In this document: positions 27,355 to 35,828 of the stretch, piece by piece
Numbering within the stretch: the stretch's first letter is position 1
How the letters are laid out: every line of letters starts with the position of its first letter
Assembly: GCF_000485795.1 (NCBI RefSeq)
Contig: NZ_AXZL01000071.1
Span: forward strand, 1 to 64,000
Direction: 5' to 3'
DNA length: 64,000 bases
DNA from: Shewanella decolorationis S12
GTDB taxonomy: Bacteria; Pseudomonadota; Gammaproteobacteria; Enterobacterales; Shewanellaceae
Translations under genes and position numbers: made by a program
Notes under the pieces: generated by a model
The model's input: only the letters and a program-made list of their open reading frames with translations
Databases searched by the model: none
What the model was told of the DNA's origin: nothing

Positions 27355-27428
27355 CTTGAATAAACTGCCGTGAACAATGGCGGGATTATACCAGTATTAT
27401 GGGCTTAGGCTTAAGGTGATGGATAAAA

Positions 27429-27454
27429 AAACGGGCACTGATGAGTGCCCGTTT
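27429..27454 (-). terminator. Terminator after the cstA-like gene
   Basis: AAACGGGCACT / AGTGCCCGTTT 11-bp stem with a 4-base loop. On the minus strand it is followed by TTTATCC, 39 bases after the cstA stop. It probably ends the cstA transcript before the VF530 gene. Confidence 0.85.
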
Positions 27455-27492
27455 AATTTGAGTTGCGATATTTCTAGTGGTTTTGCTCGAAA

Positions 27493-28941
27493 TTAGGCTT
27501 CATCGGGTAATTCGCCGTCGCTATCGACTTCACCTTTACCTTTGGTTTTCACAATCAATAACGCTGTGATTACTAAGGTTGAAATGCTTCCAGCAATGGT
27601 AGACAGGGTCATAGGTAAGCCCGCGCCTAAGGTTGCCGAGTTGAGTAGGAAGGTAATAACCACGGTCGTCATAAACATCGCTGGAATAGTGGTGATCCAG
27701 TGCAGTTTATTGTGACGCAGTAGGTAAGCTGAGGCTGTCCAGAGCATTAATACTGCGGTCGCTTGGTTAGCAACACCGAAGTAGCGCCAGATCACGCCGA
27801 AGTCGACTTGAGTCAGTAAACCACCAATCACAAATAATGGGATGGCCAGGACTAAACGTTTTGGTAACGCAACCTGTGGCATTTTAAAGAACTCAGCCAA
27901 GATCAAACGGGCAGAGCGGAAAGCGGTGTCGCCTGAGGTAATTGGCAGAATGATTACCCCAAGGATGGCCATAAAGCCACCGACAGCACCTAATAGACCG
28001 GTAGAGGCTTCGTATACTACGTTTGCAGGGTTGCCCGCCATGCCAGTGCTTAATCCTTCAACACCGTGGAAGTAAGACAGCGCAATCGCACACCAGAGTA
28101 GGGCGATGATACCTTCACCGATCATGGCACCAAAGAACACGAAACGGCCATTCTTTTCGTTTTCAACGCAACGAGCCATCAGCGGTGATTGTGTGGCGTG
28201 GAAACCTGAAATCGCGCCACAAGCGATGGTGATAAACAGCGCTGGCCACAGAGGCATATCTTTAGGGTTTAAGTTTTGGAAGAAGTCGCCCGCTTGTACA
28301 TTTGGTAGCAAAGAATGCTCACTAGATAGCATGATAGCGAAGGCTAAACCAAAGGACATAAAGAACAACAGCGCACCGAAGAAAGGATATAAGCGGCCGA
28401 TAATTTTATCGACGGGTACCACAGTCGCAATCAGGTAGTAAACGAAGATAATCGCAACGAAAATGCTGACATCCCAACCAGTTAGCTTGCCTAACAGACC
28501 CGCAGGCGCAGAGATAAATACTACACCCACAAGTAGTAGCAGGATAATGGCAAACACGTTCATAAAGTGTTTGGCGCTCTTACCTAAGTATTTACCCGCA
28601 AGGTTTGGCACAGATTGGCCGCCGTTACGGACCGACAGCATCCCCGAGAAGTAATCGTGCACCGCACCCGCAAAAATACAACCGATCACAATCCACAGCA
28701 TGGCTGCTGGACCGTAAAGCGCACCTAGGATTGGGCCGAAGATTGGACCGACACCCGCGATATTCAATAGTTGGATTAAGTACACTTTGCCTTTCGACAT
28801 AGGCACATAGTCTACACCGTCAGTTTGGCTAAAAGCAGGTGTTTGACGTTTTTCGTTGATACCAAATACCTTTTCAACAAAGGTACCGTAGATAAAGTAA
28901 CCGCCGATCAATAGACCGACGCAGAGTAGGAACCACATCAT
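27493..28941 (-). CDS. cstA: CstA/BtsT-family transporter (probable pyruvate or peptide uptake)
   Basis: 482 aa membrane protein of the carbon-starvation CstA family, with hydrophobic helices along its whole length: GVGPIFGPILGALYGPAAMLWIVIGCIFAGAVHDYFSG is the conserved family block. It is shorter than E. coli CstA (~700 aa). Members move pyruvate or peptides. ATG 28941 follows GGGGAGA at good spacing; the longer frame adds 34 atypical residues. It lies directly downstream of a LytS/LytTR pair on the same strand, as if under Bts-like pyruvate control. A palindrome is in its leader. Confidence 0.88.
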   Translation of the reverse strand: MMWFLLCVGLLIGGYFIYGTFVEKVFGINEKRQTPAFSQTDGVDYVPMSKGKVYLIQLLNIAGVGPIFGPILGALYGPAAMLWIVIGCIFAGAVHDYFSGMLSVRNGGQSVPNLAGKYLGKSAKHFMNVFAIILLLLVGVVFISAPAGLLGKLTGWDVSIFVAIIFVYYLIATVVPVDKIIGRLYPFFGALLFFMSFGLAFAIMLSSEHSLLPNVQAGDFFQNLNPKDMPLWPALFITIACGAISGFHATQSPLMARCVENEKNGRFVFFGAMIGEGIIALLWCAIALSYFHGVEGLSTGMAGNPANVVYEASTGLLGAVGGFMAILGVIILPITSGDTAFRSARLILAEFFKMPQVALPKRLVLAIPLFVIGGLLTQVDFGVIWRYFGVANQATAVLMLWTASAYLLRHNKLHWITTIPAMFMTTVVITFLLNSATLGAGLPMTLSTIAGSISTLVITALLIVKTKGKGEVDSDGELPDEA

Positions 28942-28973
28942 TTTAGTTATCTCCCCATTTTGAGTTGTGCAGA

Positions 28974-28994
28974 GTGTAAACAAGTTGTTTACAC
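28974..28994 (-). promoter_or_regulatory. Palindrome in the cstA-like promoter/leader
   Basis: GTGTAAAC-AAGTT-GTTTACAC: perfect 8-bp arms, 33-53 bases upstream of the cstA-like start. It resembles a TyrR box (TGTAAA-N6-TTTACA) but has N7 instead of N6, so TyrR is not a safe call. The regulator is unknown; the adjacent LytTR protein is one candidate, though such proteins usually bind direct repeats. Confidence 0.6.
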
Positions 28995-29136
28995 AAAACA
29001 GCGCTAACTGGGTGAGAGGTCGATAACGCTGACTCAGCGGCAATAGAATGGGGCGAGCGGTTGCATTCGTATGTCATTCATAAGTATTGAACGCCCCGAG
29101 TGGTTAGGATATGAGCATACGCAGTTAACAATCTGG

Positions 29137-29847
29137 CTATTGAAAGCCAAACAATTGCTTAAGACTTTTTAGATAGCGGCGAGACACAGGTACTTTGTCA
29201 CCAAGTAGGGTGGTGACTTCGGCGCCAGTATCGAGCAGTTCTATCTCGGCAATGGCTTTGGGTGAAATCAGATACTGGCGATGACAGCGCACTAGCGGCG
29301 TTTTTTCCTCTAACACCTTTAGTGTGAGCTGAGTGTGGACCTTGCCTTTGGTACAGGCGACATGGATACCGCTTAAATCGCTAAACACATATTCAACATC
29401 TTGAATGGGGATCACTTTTAACTTACTGCCGCTGTAACAGGGTAAATGCTCCAGCGTCGTTGGCGCGATAAGATTTACGGCTTGTGGCGTAAGATCCTTA
29501 CGCACTCGTTTCAAGGTTTGGCTGAGGCGCTCGGCATCTATAGGTTTGAGTAGATAATCAAAGGCATGATTATCAAAGGCTTTGACTGCAAACTCATCGA
29601 ACGCGGTCACAAACACGATTTTGGGCAAAGTGTCGGGATCAAGCATGGCAATCAGCTCCATGCCTGAAATCCGCGGCATTTGGATGTCGAGAAAAATTAA
29701 TTGAGGTTTTTCTTTGGCAATAGTTTGCAGCGCTTCAATCGCATTGGAGCATTGGCCGATAATCTCTATATCGGCTTCTTGACCAAGCAGATCGGCCAGT
29801 TCTTCGCGGGCAAACAATTCATCGTCGACAATTAAACAAGTGATCAC
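29137..29847 (-). CDS. LytTR-family response regulator, BtsR-like
   Basis: 236 aa. An N-terminal receiver domain (residues ~1-120) has IVDDE, the phosphorylatable Asp in LIFLDIQMPRISG (near residue 55) and the conserved Lys in LLKPI. A C-terminal LytTR DNA-binding domain (~135-235) has EYVFSDLSGIHVAC and VRCHRQYLI. The start overlaps the histidine kinase stop by 4 bases (TGA/ATG, 29844-29847). The resemblance is to E. coli BtsR (YehT), which activates a CstA-family pyruvate transporter. Confidence 0.92.
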   Translation of the reverse strand: MITCLIVDDELFAREELADLLGQEADIEIIGQCSNAIEALQTIAKEKPQLIFLDIQMPRISGMELIAMLDPDTLPKIVFVTAFDEFAVKAFDNHAFDYLLKPIDAERLSQTLKRVRKDLTPQAVNLIAPTTLEHLPCYSGSKLKVIPIQDVEYVFSDLSGIHVACTKGKVHTQLTLKVLEEKTPLVRCHRQYLISPKAIAEIELLDTGAEVTTLLGDKVPVSRRYLKSLKQLFGFQ

Positions 29848-31526
29848 GTGCTAGTTTCCGTCTGTTCTATGGGTAAGCGGATGGTGACTTTGGTGTACTC
29901 ATCCGGCTCGCATTCCACCTGAATGCCATACTGCTCGCCAAACAGGTTTTGGATCCGTTTATGGACTAAATTCATGCCTAGCCCTTCAGAACCAATAATG
30001 GGTTGGTAAAGCCCCGCATTATCAGTGACTTCTAAGACCAAAACCTGCTCTTCCATCCGGCCTGTCACCTTGATTTGCCCTTGCTCAATCATATGGGAGG
30101 TGCCGTGTTTGACGGCATTCTCAATGATGGGCTGCAGGGTAAACGCAGGTACTTTGCAGTGATAGAGTGACTCAGGGATAGCGATATTGACCTGTAATTT
30201 ATCAATAAATCGGGCTTTCTCAATGGTGAGATAGGACGCGATGTGATCCAGCTCATCACCGAGAGTGACTAAACCCGTAGTGCGTTTTAAATTGATCCGT
30301 AAAAACTGCGACAATTGCTGTAACAGTTGCTTCGACATATCAGGATCGCGCTTGATAATCGCGCTGATGGTATTGAGTGCATTAAATAAAAAATGCGGAT
30401 TCACTTGAGCTTGCAGTAATTTGAGCTCGGCTTGGGTCAGCAGATTTTGTTGCTGCTCAAAGCGGCCATAGAGGATCTGGTTCGACAATAGCCGCGCAAT
30501 CCCTTCGCCTAAGGTGCGGTTAATGTTCAGGAACAGCTTATTTTTAGGCTCATATAACTTGATAGTGCCAATGACTTCGGTGTCGCTGCGAAGCGGGATC
30601 ACCAGGCTAGAGCCGAGTTTACACTGGCTCGAAATCGAGCAGGAATAGGGCATCTCTACGCCATCGGCGAACATCACTTTATTCTGGTTAATGGCCTCAA
30701 GGGTTATTTTTGAGGAAATCGGTGTGCCGGGAATATGATGGTCGGCGCCTATGCCAATAAAAGCCAAGAGTTTTTCGCGGTCGGTAATGGCCACAGCACC
30801 GACGTTGGTCTCTTGGATCACAATTTGCGCGACCTTACCGCTACTTTCTTCGTTAAAGCCTTTTGAAAGTAGACCAACGCTGCGCTCGGCAATCTTTAGC
30901 GCCTTGGTCGAGAAGCTGGAGGATAGTTTATCGAACATGGTTTTTTGGTCACGGATCATGCTCATAAACAGCGCCGCACCGATGGAGTTAACCAAGAGCA
31001 TCGGTGGCGCAATTTGCCGAACTAATTCCCAAGCATCATCGAAGGGGCGAGCGATCAGTAAAATAATGCTCATCTGCATCATTTCGGCGTAAAAGGTGAC
31101 TAGGCAAACTAACAGTGGATTGTAGATAAGCTCGCTCTTACCTGCGCGGCGCAAGTAAAAACTGATCATTCCTGCTGAGAGCCCCTCAAGGGTGGTGGAG
31201 ATAGCGCAGGCTACATCGGTAAAGCCACCCATACTATAGCGGTGTAAACCACCGGTGAGTCCGACTAATAAGCCAGTGACAGGTCCACCGAGTAAACCAC
31301 CTAATACGGCGCCCATTGCGCGAGTATTGGCAATAGCGCCCGAGGTTTGCTCGCCAAAATAGGTCGCCATGATACAAAAACTGGAAAATACGAGATAAAT
31401 AAAAATTTTGTGGGGCAGGCGCGGCGAAGTTTCGGCGAATAATTTAAAAAGCGGTGTTTTACTGACTAAATACACTATCACTAAGTAGAGTGACATCTGT
31501 TGGGTTAGGAGCAGGATTAAAGACAT
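29844..31526 (-). CDS. LytS-type sensor histidine kinase, BtsS-like
   Basis: 560 aa. A 5TM-5TMR_LYT membrane domain (residues ~1-190, GAVLGGLLGGPVTGLLVGLTGGLHRYSMGG) is followed by a GAF-like domain (~215-345), then a HisKA_7TM/LytS kinase with QAQVNPHFLFNALNTISAI around the phospho-accepting His and an HATPase (IENAVKHG). E. coli BtsS (YehU) of this type senses extracellular pyruvate with high affinity. Pyruvate sensing here is inferred from family and from the CstA neighbour. Confidence 0.92.
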   Translation of the reverse strand: MSLILLLTQQMSLYLVIVYLVSKTPLFKLFAETSPRLPHKIFIYLVFSSFCIMATYFGEQTSGAIANTRAMGAVLGGLLGGPVTGLLVGLTGGLHRYSMGGFTDVACAISTTLEGLSAGMISFYLRRAGKSELIYNPLLVCLVTFYAEMMQMSIILLIARPFDDAWELVRQIAPPMLLVNSIGAALFMSMIRDQKTMFDKLSSSFSTKALKIAERSVGLLSKGFNEESSGKVAQIVIQETNVGAVAITDREKLLAFIGIGADHHIPGTPISSKITLEAINQNKVMFADGVEMPYSCSISSQCKLGSSLVIPLRSDTEVIGTIKLYEPKNKLFLNINRTLGEGIARLLSNQILYGRFEQQQNLLTQAELKLLQAQVNPHFLFNALNTISAIIKRDPDMSKQLLQQLSQFLRINLKRTTGLVTLGDELDHIASYLTIEKARFIDKLQVNIAIPESLYHCKVPAFTLQPIIENAVKHGTSHMIEQGQIKVTGRMEEQVLVLEVTDNAGLYQPIIGSEGLGMNLVHKRIQNLFGEQYGIQVECEPDEYTKVTIRLPIEQTETST

Positions 31527-31653
31527 AATGGCTCACTTTATTGTCACAGCGGTCAGCGCGAGTATTGAAATCGCAGAATGTGCGCAAGATCAGGGTTAAC
31601 ATTCAACAGTTCGGATATAAAGCCTAATCTTATTTGCATCTTTTGGAGAGGCT

Positions 31654-31905
31654 ATGTCCGATTCTATTCACGGTCATGACGTTATGGCGCTGATGGTAGC
31701 GCAAGAAAATCCGCTTTTAAAGCCTGAGTTTATCGCCTTGATGGCACAAACCTTTGGCGACAATGCGCGTTACCACACTTGTAGCGCCGAAGATCTTACC
31801 GCAGAAGAGTTAATCAGTTTGTTGTTAAGCAAAGGGAAAATGCTGGAATCGGAGCAAGGTTTGACTCTGGTGGCTGGGCGGCAGTGTAATCATTCACACC
31901 ACTGA
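31654..31905 (+). CDS. yecH: YecH-type protein (DUF2492)
   Basis: 83 aa, a small soluble protein resembling E. coli YecH: IHGHDVMALM, FGDNARYHTCSAEDLTAEELISLLLSKGK, and a C-terminal GRQCNHSHH. The conserved Cys and His residues suggest metal binding, but no function is known. TTGGAGAGG precedes the ATG. It is divergent from the LytS-type kinase. The 267 bases downstream hold no gene I can support. Confidence 0.85.
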   Translation: MSDSIHGHDVMALMVAQENPLLKPEFIALMAQTFGDNARYHTCSAEDLTAEELISLLLSKGKMLESEQGLTLVAGRQCNHSHH

Positions 31906-32172
31906 GATGATTCAAAGTACTCTTGCTAATCGAAGCTTAGCTAATTGAAGTGGAGGCTAATTGCAGTCTAGGTTCATATGAGCCTAGGCTAATTAACCTT
32001 AGTTGATATAGCGTCAGTCCAGTTTAGAACCATTGGCTGCATTAGGTTGCGGCCAATTAAATCTCTCTAAAGCGGGATTTTATAGCTGTTTGCATCGCGG
32101 CAGTTTTATTGTAGAAAACTTAAGCCGTTATCACTCACGATAACCGTTAATAACAATGTATAAAGAGTAGGG

Positions 32173-32514
32173 TTAACCCTCATTTTTCTTACTTTTATTG
32201 ACTACTTTGAGTTGTTCTTCAGCCGTTCTGTGACTGAACTCATCAATCAGAATACGTAGTAAACGGGACTTGGCGATCTTGGTTTCCTTTGCAAGGTAAT
32301 CTAGCTGGGAAATACTGGTTTCGGTCAAGGTAAAAGTGGCGTGACGGTAAATTTTAGCGGACTTTTTATCTAAGCCCTTAGGTTGTGTTGAGTCAACCTT
32401 GAGAATACTCGCTTTACCTAAAGCGTAGTTATTAGCATCTTCAATAAAATCATCAACCGAAACTGCCTTAATGGCCTGTTTGGGTTGCTTACGTTTAAGA
32501 TCAGTTAAGCTCAT
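32173..32514 (-). CDS. Probable ribbon-helix-helix partner of ParA-like protein
   Basis: 113 aa, basic. Residues ~55-100 (IYRHATFTLTETSISQLDYLAKETKIAKSRLLRILIDEF) have the strand-helix-helix spacing of RHH DNA-binding proteins such as ParG/CopG. That is inferred by eye. Start ATG 32514 lies inside the end of the ParA-like gene (14-base overlap), so translation is probably coupled; no ribosome-binding site is obvious. The open frame runs 26 codons further up, overlapping more of the ParA-like gene without a good site. Confidence 0.75.
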   Translation of the reverse strand: MSLTDLKRKQPKQAIKAVSVDDFIEDANNYALGKASILKVDSTQPKGLDKKSAKIYRHATFTLTETSISQLDYLAKETKIAKSRLLRILIDEFSHRTAEEQLKVVNKSKKNEG

Positions 32515-33169
32515 AACTATTTTCTGGAGGTAAGGTGAACAGCTCATCCACAATTGCGCGGATCTCGTCGGCCGCTTTTCCATCTGGCTCAATTTCCATT
32601 ACGGACGATCCCTTTTCTTCACTGTCATCATAAATATTGCGGCAGAAAGTGACTGAGTTGAGTACTCGCAGGCCGAAGGATTGCACCACTTCTTTGGCCT
32701 CTAAAATACGTTTGACCTGCGTTGGTAGGGCGGGGCATTGGGTGAGCACTATGGTGGCCACCATTTTGGGGTTAACCATCTTACAGGTGCTGAGCATGTC
32801 TTCCATATGTGGTAAAGTTTTTAGATCGCGACGTTTGGGCCTAAGGGGAATAACAACATAAGTTGCTACCGACATGGCGGCGCGCATTGCAAGGTTATCC
32901 TGACCACCGCAGTCAACGATAACGTAGTCGAATCGTTCATTCAGACTGAGCAGATCGTTACGAATTTTGCCGTAGAGCTGAATACAGTTAATGGCTGGGA
33001 GGCTAGGGTCGTTATTTCGAGCTTGGATCCAGTCGGATGTGGTACGTTGTGGATCGCAATCAACCATTAATACGTTAGCAGCGAATTTTTGTTTTATGTA
33101 AACCGCAAGATTTTGTGCGAGACAACTCTTGCCACTGCCACCTTTTTCTCCACCCACCAGCAATATCAT
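32501..33169 (-). CDS. ParA/MinD-family ATPase (orphan chromosomal)
   Basis: 222 aa. A deviant Walker A, GGEKGGSGKSCLAQNLA (residues ~6-22), is followed by MVDCDPQRTTSDW (Walker A') and VDCGGQDN (Walker B). It lacks an N-terminal HTH, so it belongs to the small ParA class that works with a separate DNA-binding partner, as in TP228 ParF-ParG. AGGGA lies before the ATG. No parS array or replication gene is nearby, so it may position another cell structure; this is inference. Confidence 0.88.
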   Translation of the reverse strand: MILLVGGEKGGSGKSCLAQNLAVYIKQKFAANVLMVDCDPQRTTSDWIQARNNDPSLPAINCIQLYGKIRNDLLSLNERFDYVIVDCGGQDNLAMRAAMSVATYVVIPLRPKRRDLKTLPHMEDMLSTCKMVNPKMVATIVLTQCPALPTQVKRILEAKEVVQSFGLRVLNSVTFCRNIYDDSEEKGSSVMEIEPDGKAADEIRAIVDELFTLPPENSYELN

Positions 33170-33246
33170 AGCTATGTCCCTTGAATGAATAGTCCAACTA
33201 ATTCAGTGTAGAACAGCTCAATCGACCCTGCGTAACTCGATCAAAA

Positions 33247-33549
33247 TTAAAGCAACTGCATGGCGACATGGTAACTTTGATCATGCCGTTTTGAGCAGCG
33301 ACAAACTTGGCCTTTTACACAATTTTGCTGCGAGGTTTCAGGATTAAATGTCACCTTCACTAATTCGCCAAGGGCAAATGGTTTTTTATAATCGAATAGA
33401 ATGCCTCGACGGGCTAAATCAATACAAACACCTTCGTCAGAGTGTTCAATTCCTTCACTGTCTGTCCAATGCAGTAGGACGCGCTCGGCTTCCATATCGA
33501 CGCGAAGCGAGCTGCGTTTTTCTGTAAATCCAACTGGATGTTCACCCAT
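33247..33549 (-). CDS. PilZ domain protein
   Basis: 100 aa, a single PilZ domain. The N-terminal EKRSSLRVDME provides the RxxxR-type arginines and CIDLARRGILFDY the second motif (D-x-A-x-x-G in place of D/N-x-S-x-x-G), the two c-di-GMP contact sites. It lies 77 bases upstream of the ParA-like gene on the same strand, so c-di-GMP may feed into that cassette. Whether it still binds c-di-GMP is uncertain. Confidence 0.82.
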   Translation of the reverse strand: MGEHPVGFTEKRSSLRVDMEAERVLLHWTDSEGIEHSDEGVCIDLARRGILFDYKKPFALGELVKVTFNPETSQQNCVKGQVCRCSKRHDQSYHVAMQLL

Positions 33550-33659
33550 AACTCAATTGCCCCGTAAATAATTGATCTCAGTAAAACTAGCATAATTGCT
33601 TTTTGCCAGAATACCAATGTGAACAAGCGGTCTTTAGTGGGGTTTTTATGTGGGGAGTC

Positions 33660-33687
33660 GCGCCATTACTGTGGGTGGTAATGGCGC
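33660..33687 (-). terminator. Hairpin after psiE
   Basis: GCGCCATTAC / GTAATGGCGC 10-bp perfect stem with an 8-base loop, 10 bases beyond the psiE-like stop on the minus strand. There is no T tract directly after, so it may be a stabilising or weak terminator hairpin. Confidence 0.6.
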
Positions 33688-33697
33688 ATTGCAGTAT

Positions 33698-34102
33698 TTA
33701 ATTGTCGTATTCTTGATTTTTGGGATAAGGCATTTTTAATTGACCCCAACGGATCACGATAACTGTTGCCGCTAAGATCAAGGTGGAGAGTGAGATGGCT
33801 GCAATTCGCCAGTCGTCCATGCTTTTCATATCTAAAATCAAATATCGCGCAAGGGCGACAATGGCGATATAAAGTGGCATACGCACTGGTAATTTGCCTG
33901 ATTCTGCATAGTTCGCGACCATGGCGAGCACTTCGAGGTAAATAAACAGTAACAGCAAATCGGCTAGGGCAACGGCACCTACATTGAAAACATGAACAAT
34001 TTCTTGGCCAATAGCGACAACTGTTGCAATCGCGATGATGATTAATACTAGGTGTTCAACGGCCTTTAAGCCTTTAGCACCATACTGACGATAAAATGGC
34101 AT
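33698..34102 (-). CDS. PsiE family (phosphate-starvation-inducible) membrane protein
   Basis: 134 aa, four predicted membrane helices (around residues 16-38, 42-62, 72-90 and 100-120). It matches the PsiE family: VEHLVLIIIAIATVVAIGQEIVHVF and LLLLFIYLEVLAMVANYAESGKLPVRMPLYIAIVALARYLILD. E. coli psiE is induced by phosphate starvation, but its function is unknown. I cannot see a Pho box upstream. Confidence 0.85.
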   Translation of the reverse strand: MPFYRQYGAKGLKAVEHLVLIIIAIATVVAIGQEIVHVFNVGAVALADLLLLFIYLEVLAMVANYAESGKLPVRMPLYIAIVALARYLILDMKSMDDWRIAAISLSTLILAATVIVIRWGQLKMPYPKNQEYDN

Positions 34103-34251
34103 AGTTACTCCCTACTGAATATTTTTGTAAATAGTAACAGTAAAAATATCTTGAATAGGGAAAAGAGGCGCGATTCTCTGTGACTCAATTCACAAGATAG
34201 CAATTGCTTGTTGAGCCACAGAATCAAAGCGCCGTGATTTTAGACGCCGCT

Positions 34252-35424
34252 TTAGCCAGGGCGACCATCTGCTCTTATCCGGCAAAGCATAGGTGCATAG
34301 CAGTAGCTAAAACAGCTAAACGCGAATATCCAGCAGGTAATCGCTGCAAGCATGAGTTCGATAAACCAAGCGCTGAGTACTCCTGCCAAGACGCGAAGTA
34401 CAGTGGCTAACAGTATTAAGCCAAAAGCGAGCACCATAGGGCGAGGTGGCGAAAGTGGGCGCCCAGTATGCCCTAGTGATACCCGTGACATCATCGCAAG
34501 GATCATTCCGCCTAATCCCCCAACAGTAATAGCATGCATGCCAACGGAAAGTGGTAGTCCTGCTGCAATCAACCCTAGGCCGATAGGGATACACAAGTAA
34601 CTAAAATGCAGCGACCATAATAGTGGCACAGGAAAACTTGCATTCCATCCCCAGCGAGACCAACGTATTAAGATTACTAAGCCTGCGATGCCAGCAATAA
34701 CTCGGGTGAATAATGTTTCTGTTAAAAAGAGACTTAGCACTAGGGCTAATAGACTCGCGAAACTTAAATACTCTATCACTGGGATTGGCGACTTTTTTTG
34801 CCACTTAGTTGCACGCTCAGTGAAAAATGGGATCACCCGTCCACCGAGCAGCGCAACAATAACCGCGACCAATATCACCGCGGCGTATAGTCCGTTATTC
34901 ATCCAATTCAATTGATTAGTCATTAAGCCGTAATAACTCACGCCGTTGAAGACGGTGAGTAAACTTAGAATGGGGATAAACACAAAGTTGCGCCACTGGC
35001 GAATCTCAATCACTGAAATGGCTAATAAGACCGCCGTTAAGGGTAAAAACAGCAGATCGATGACCATTATGACAACCAGCGGAATGTTGAAGGGCAATAT
35101 GAACAGCAACCGAGGTAGTAGCCAGACTAAAAATAGTCCAGCTAAAGGCAAACCTTTAATGCCAGGGCGTCCCGTCCAGTTTTGAACGGCCGTCAGTAAA
35201 AAGCCTGCAACCACTGCGCAGACAAAGCCAAAAATCATCTCATGGCCATGCCACCAGAGTGGATTGAGTGTAGTTGGCAGTGACGATTTGCCGGAGAGCA
35301 AACCGCCCCATATACCCAAACTTAAGAGACTAAATAGGCTGGCAAACAGGAAAAAGGGTCTAAAACCTAAGCGAAACAAGGCTACTTTGGGTTGTAAGTG
35401 GGCTGGTTCATCAATGTTCAACAT
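34252..35424 (-). CDS. nnrS: NnrS family membrane protein
   Basis: 390 aa, about 12 hydrophobic helices. NnrS features are present: FRLGFRPFFLFASLFSLLSLGIW at the N-terminus, LWWHGHEMIFGFVCAVVAGFLLTAVQNWTG and HAITVGGLGGMILAMMSRVSLGHTGR, with conserved His residues that may bind haem or copper. NnrS is linked to nitric-oxide stress and denitrification. No nitrite or NO reductase gene is adjacent, and I see no clear NsrR or FNR site upstream. Confidence 0.9.
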   Translation of the reverse strand: MLNIDEPAHLQPKVALFRLGFRPFFLFASLFSLLSLGIWGGLLSGKSSLPTTLNPLWWHGHEMIFGFVCAVVAGFLLTAVQNWTGRPGIKGLPLAGLFLVWLLPRLLFILPFNIPLVVIMVIDLLFLPLTAVLLAISVIEIRQWRNFVFIPILSLLTVFNGVSYYGLMTNQLNWMNNGLYAAVILVAVIVALLGGRVIPFFTERATKWQKKSPIPVIEYLSFASLLALVLSLFLTETLFTRVIAGIAGLVILIRWSRWGWNASFPVPLLWSLHFSYLCIPIGLGLIAAGLPLSVGMHAITVGGLGGMILAMMSRVSLGHTGRPLSPPRPMVLAFGLILLATVLRVLAGVLSAWFIELMLAAITCWIFAFSCFSYCYAPMLCRIRADGRPG

Positions 35425-35632
35425 AAGAATGAAGTTTTAGTGGTTAGCATGGGCTTATTTTAAGCTGCAAATAAAATGAATGTATATATCTCCTTGTGAG
35501 TAACGCTGGGTTTATTACCGTGAAAGGTGTTTATTTTGCTGTTAGATGTGACGGATTGGCACTTAGATTGAAGTCGATATTAGCGATTTAAGTTTAGTAA
35601 GCGGCAAGTGTTACAGGTGAGGGGAGAAGGTC

Positions 35633-35716
35633 ATGCAGAGATGGGGTAACTTGTTCAATATCTTGGGTGAGCCTGACGACGAGATCCAATTCAATAAGTT
35701 AAGTGAATGTATCTAA
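35633..35716 (+). CDS. Possible small protein gene (27 codons)
   Basis: An ATG at 35633 follows a strong ribosome-binding site (GAGGGGAGAAGG, about 4-10 bases upstream) and opens 27 codons, beginning MQRWGNLFNILGEPDDE and ending ECI. It is on the plus strand in a 404-base gap between two minus-strand genes. A long hairpin (35734-35775) starts 18 bases after its stop. The peptide is soluble and acidic in the middle. It is supported only by the site and context. Confidence 0.45.
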   Translation: MQRWGNLFNILGEPDDEIQFNKLSECI

Positions 35717-35733
35717 GTTGAATCACTAACAAG

Positions 35734-35775
35734 GCATCTAAGCGCTAATCAAAATGATTAGATACGCTTAGATGC
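35734..35775. terminator. Long hairpin between the small ORF and DUF2062
   Basis: GCATCTAAGCG / CGCTTAGATGC outer stem of 11 bp, then an inner 5-bp stem TAATC / GATTA around AAAAT. There is no T tract on either side. It could end the small-ORF transcript or stabilise the 3' end of the DUF2062 mRNA. Confidence 0.5.
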
Positions 35776-35828
35776 ACTTCAATAAAATACGGGCGAGCGG
35801 CGGGATGGTGCGGCAAAGATTCGGCAAA

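Noticed and set aside
28974..28994. TyrR box
   Set aside because: The half sites match TGTAAA/TTTACA, but the spacing is 7 instead of 6. I keep it only as an unassigned palindrome.
32501..33169. Evidence for an integrated plasmid around the ParA-like gene
   Set aside because: No replication, toxin or conjugation genes and no att-like repeats are nearby, and neighbouring genes are ordinary chromosomal ones. A plasmid origin stays only a possibility.
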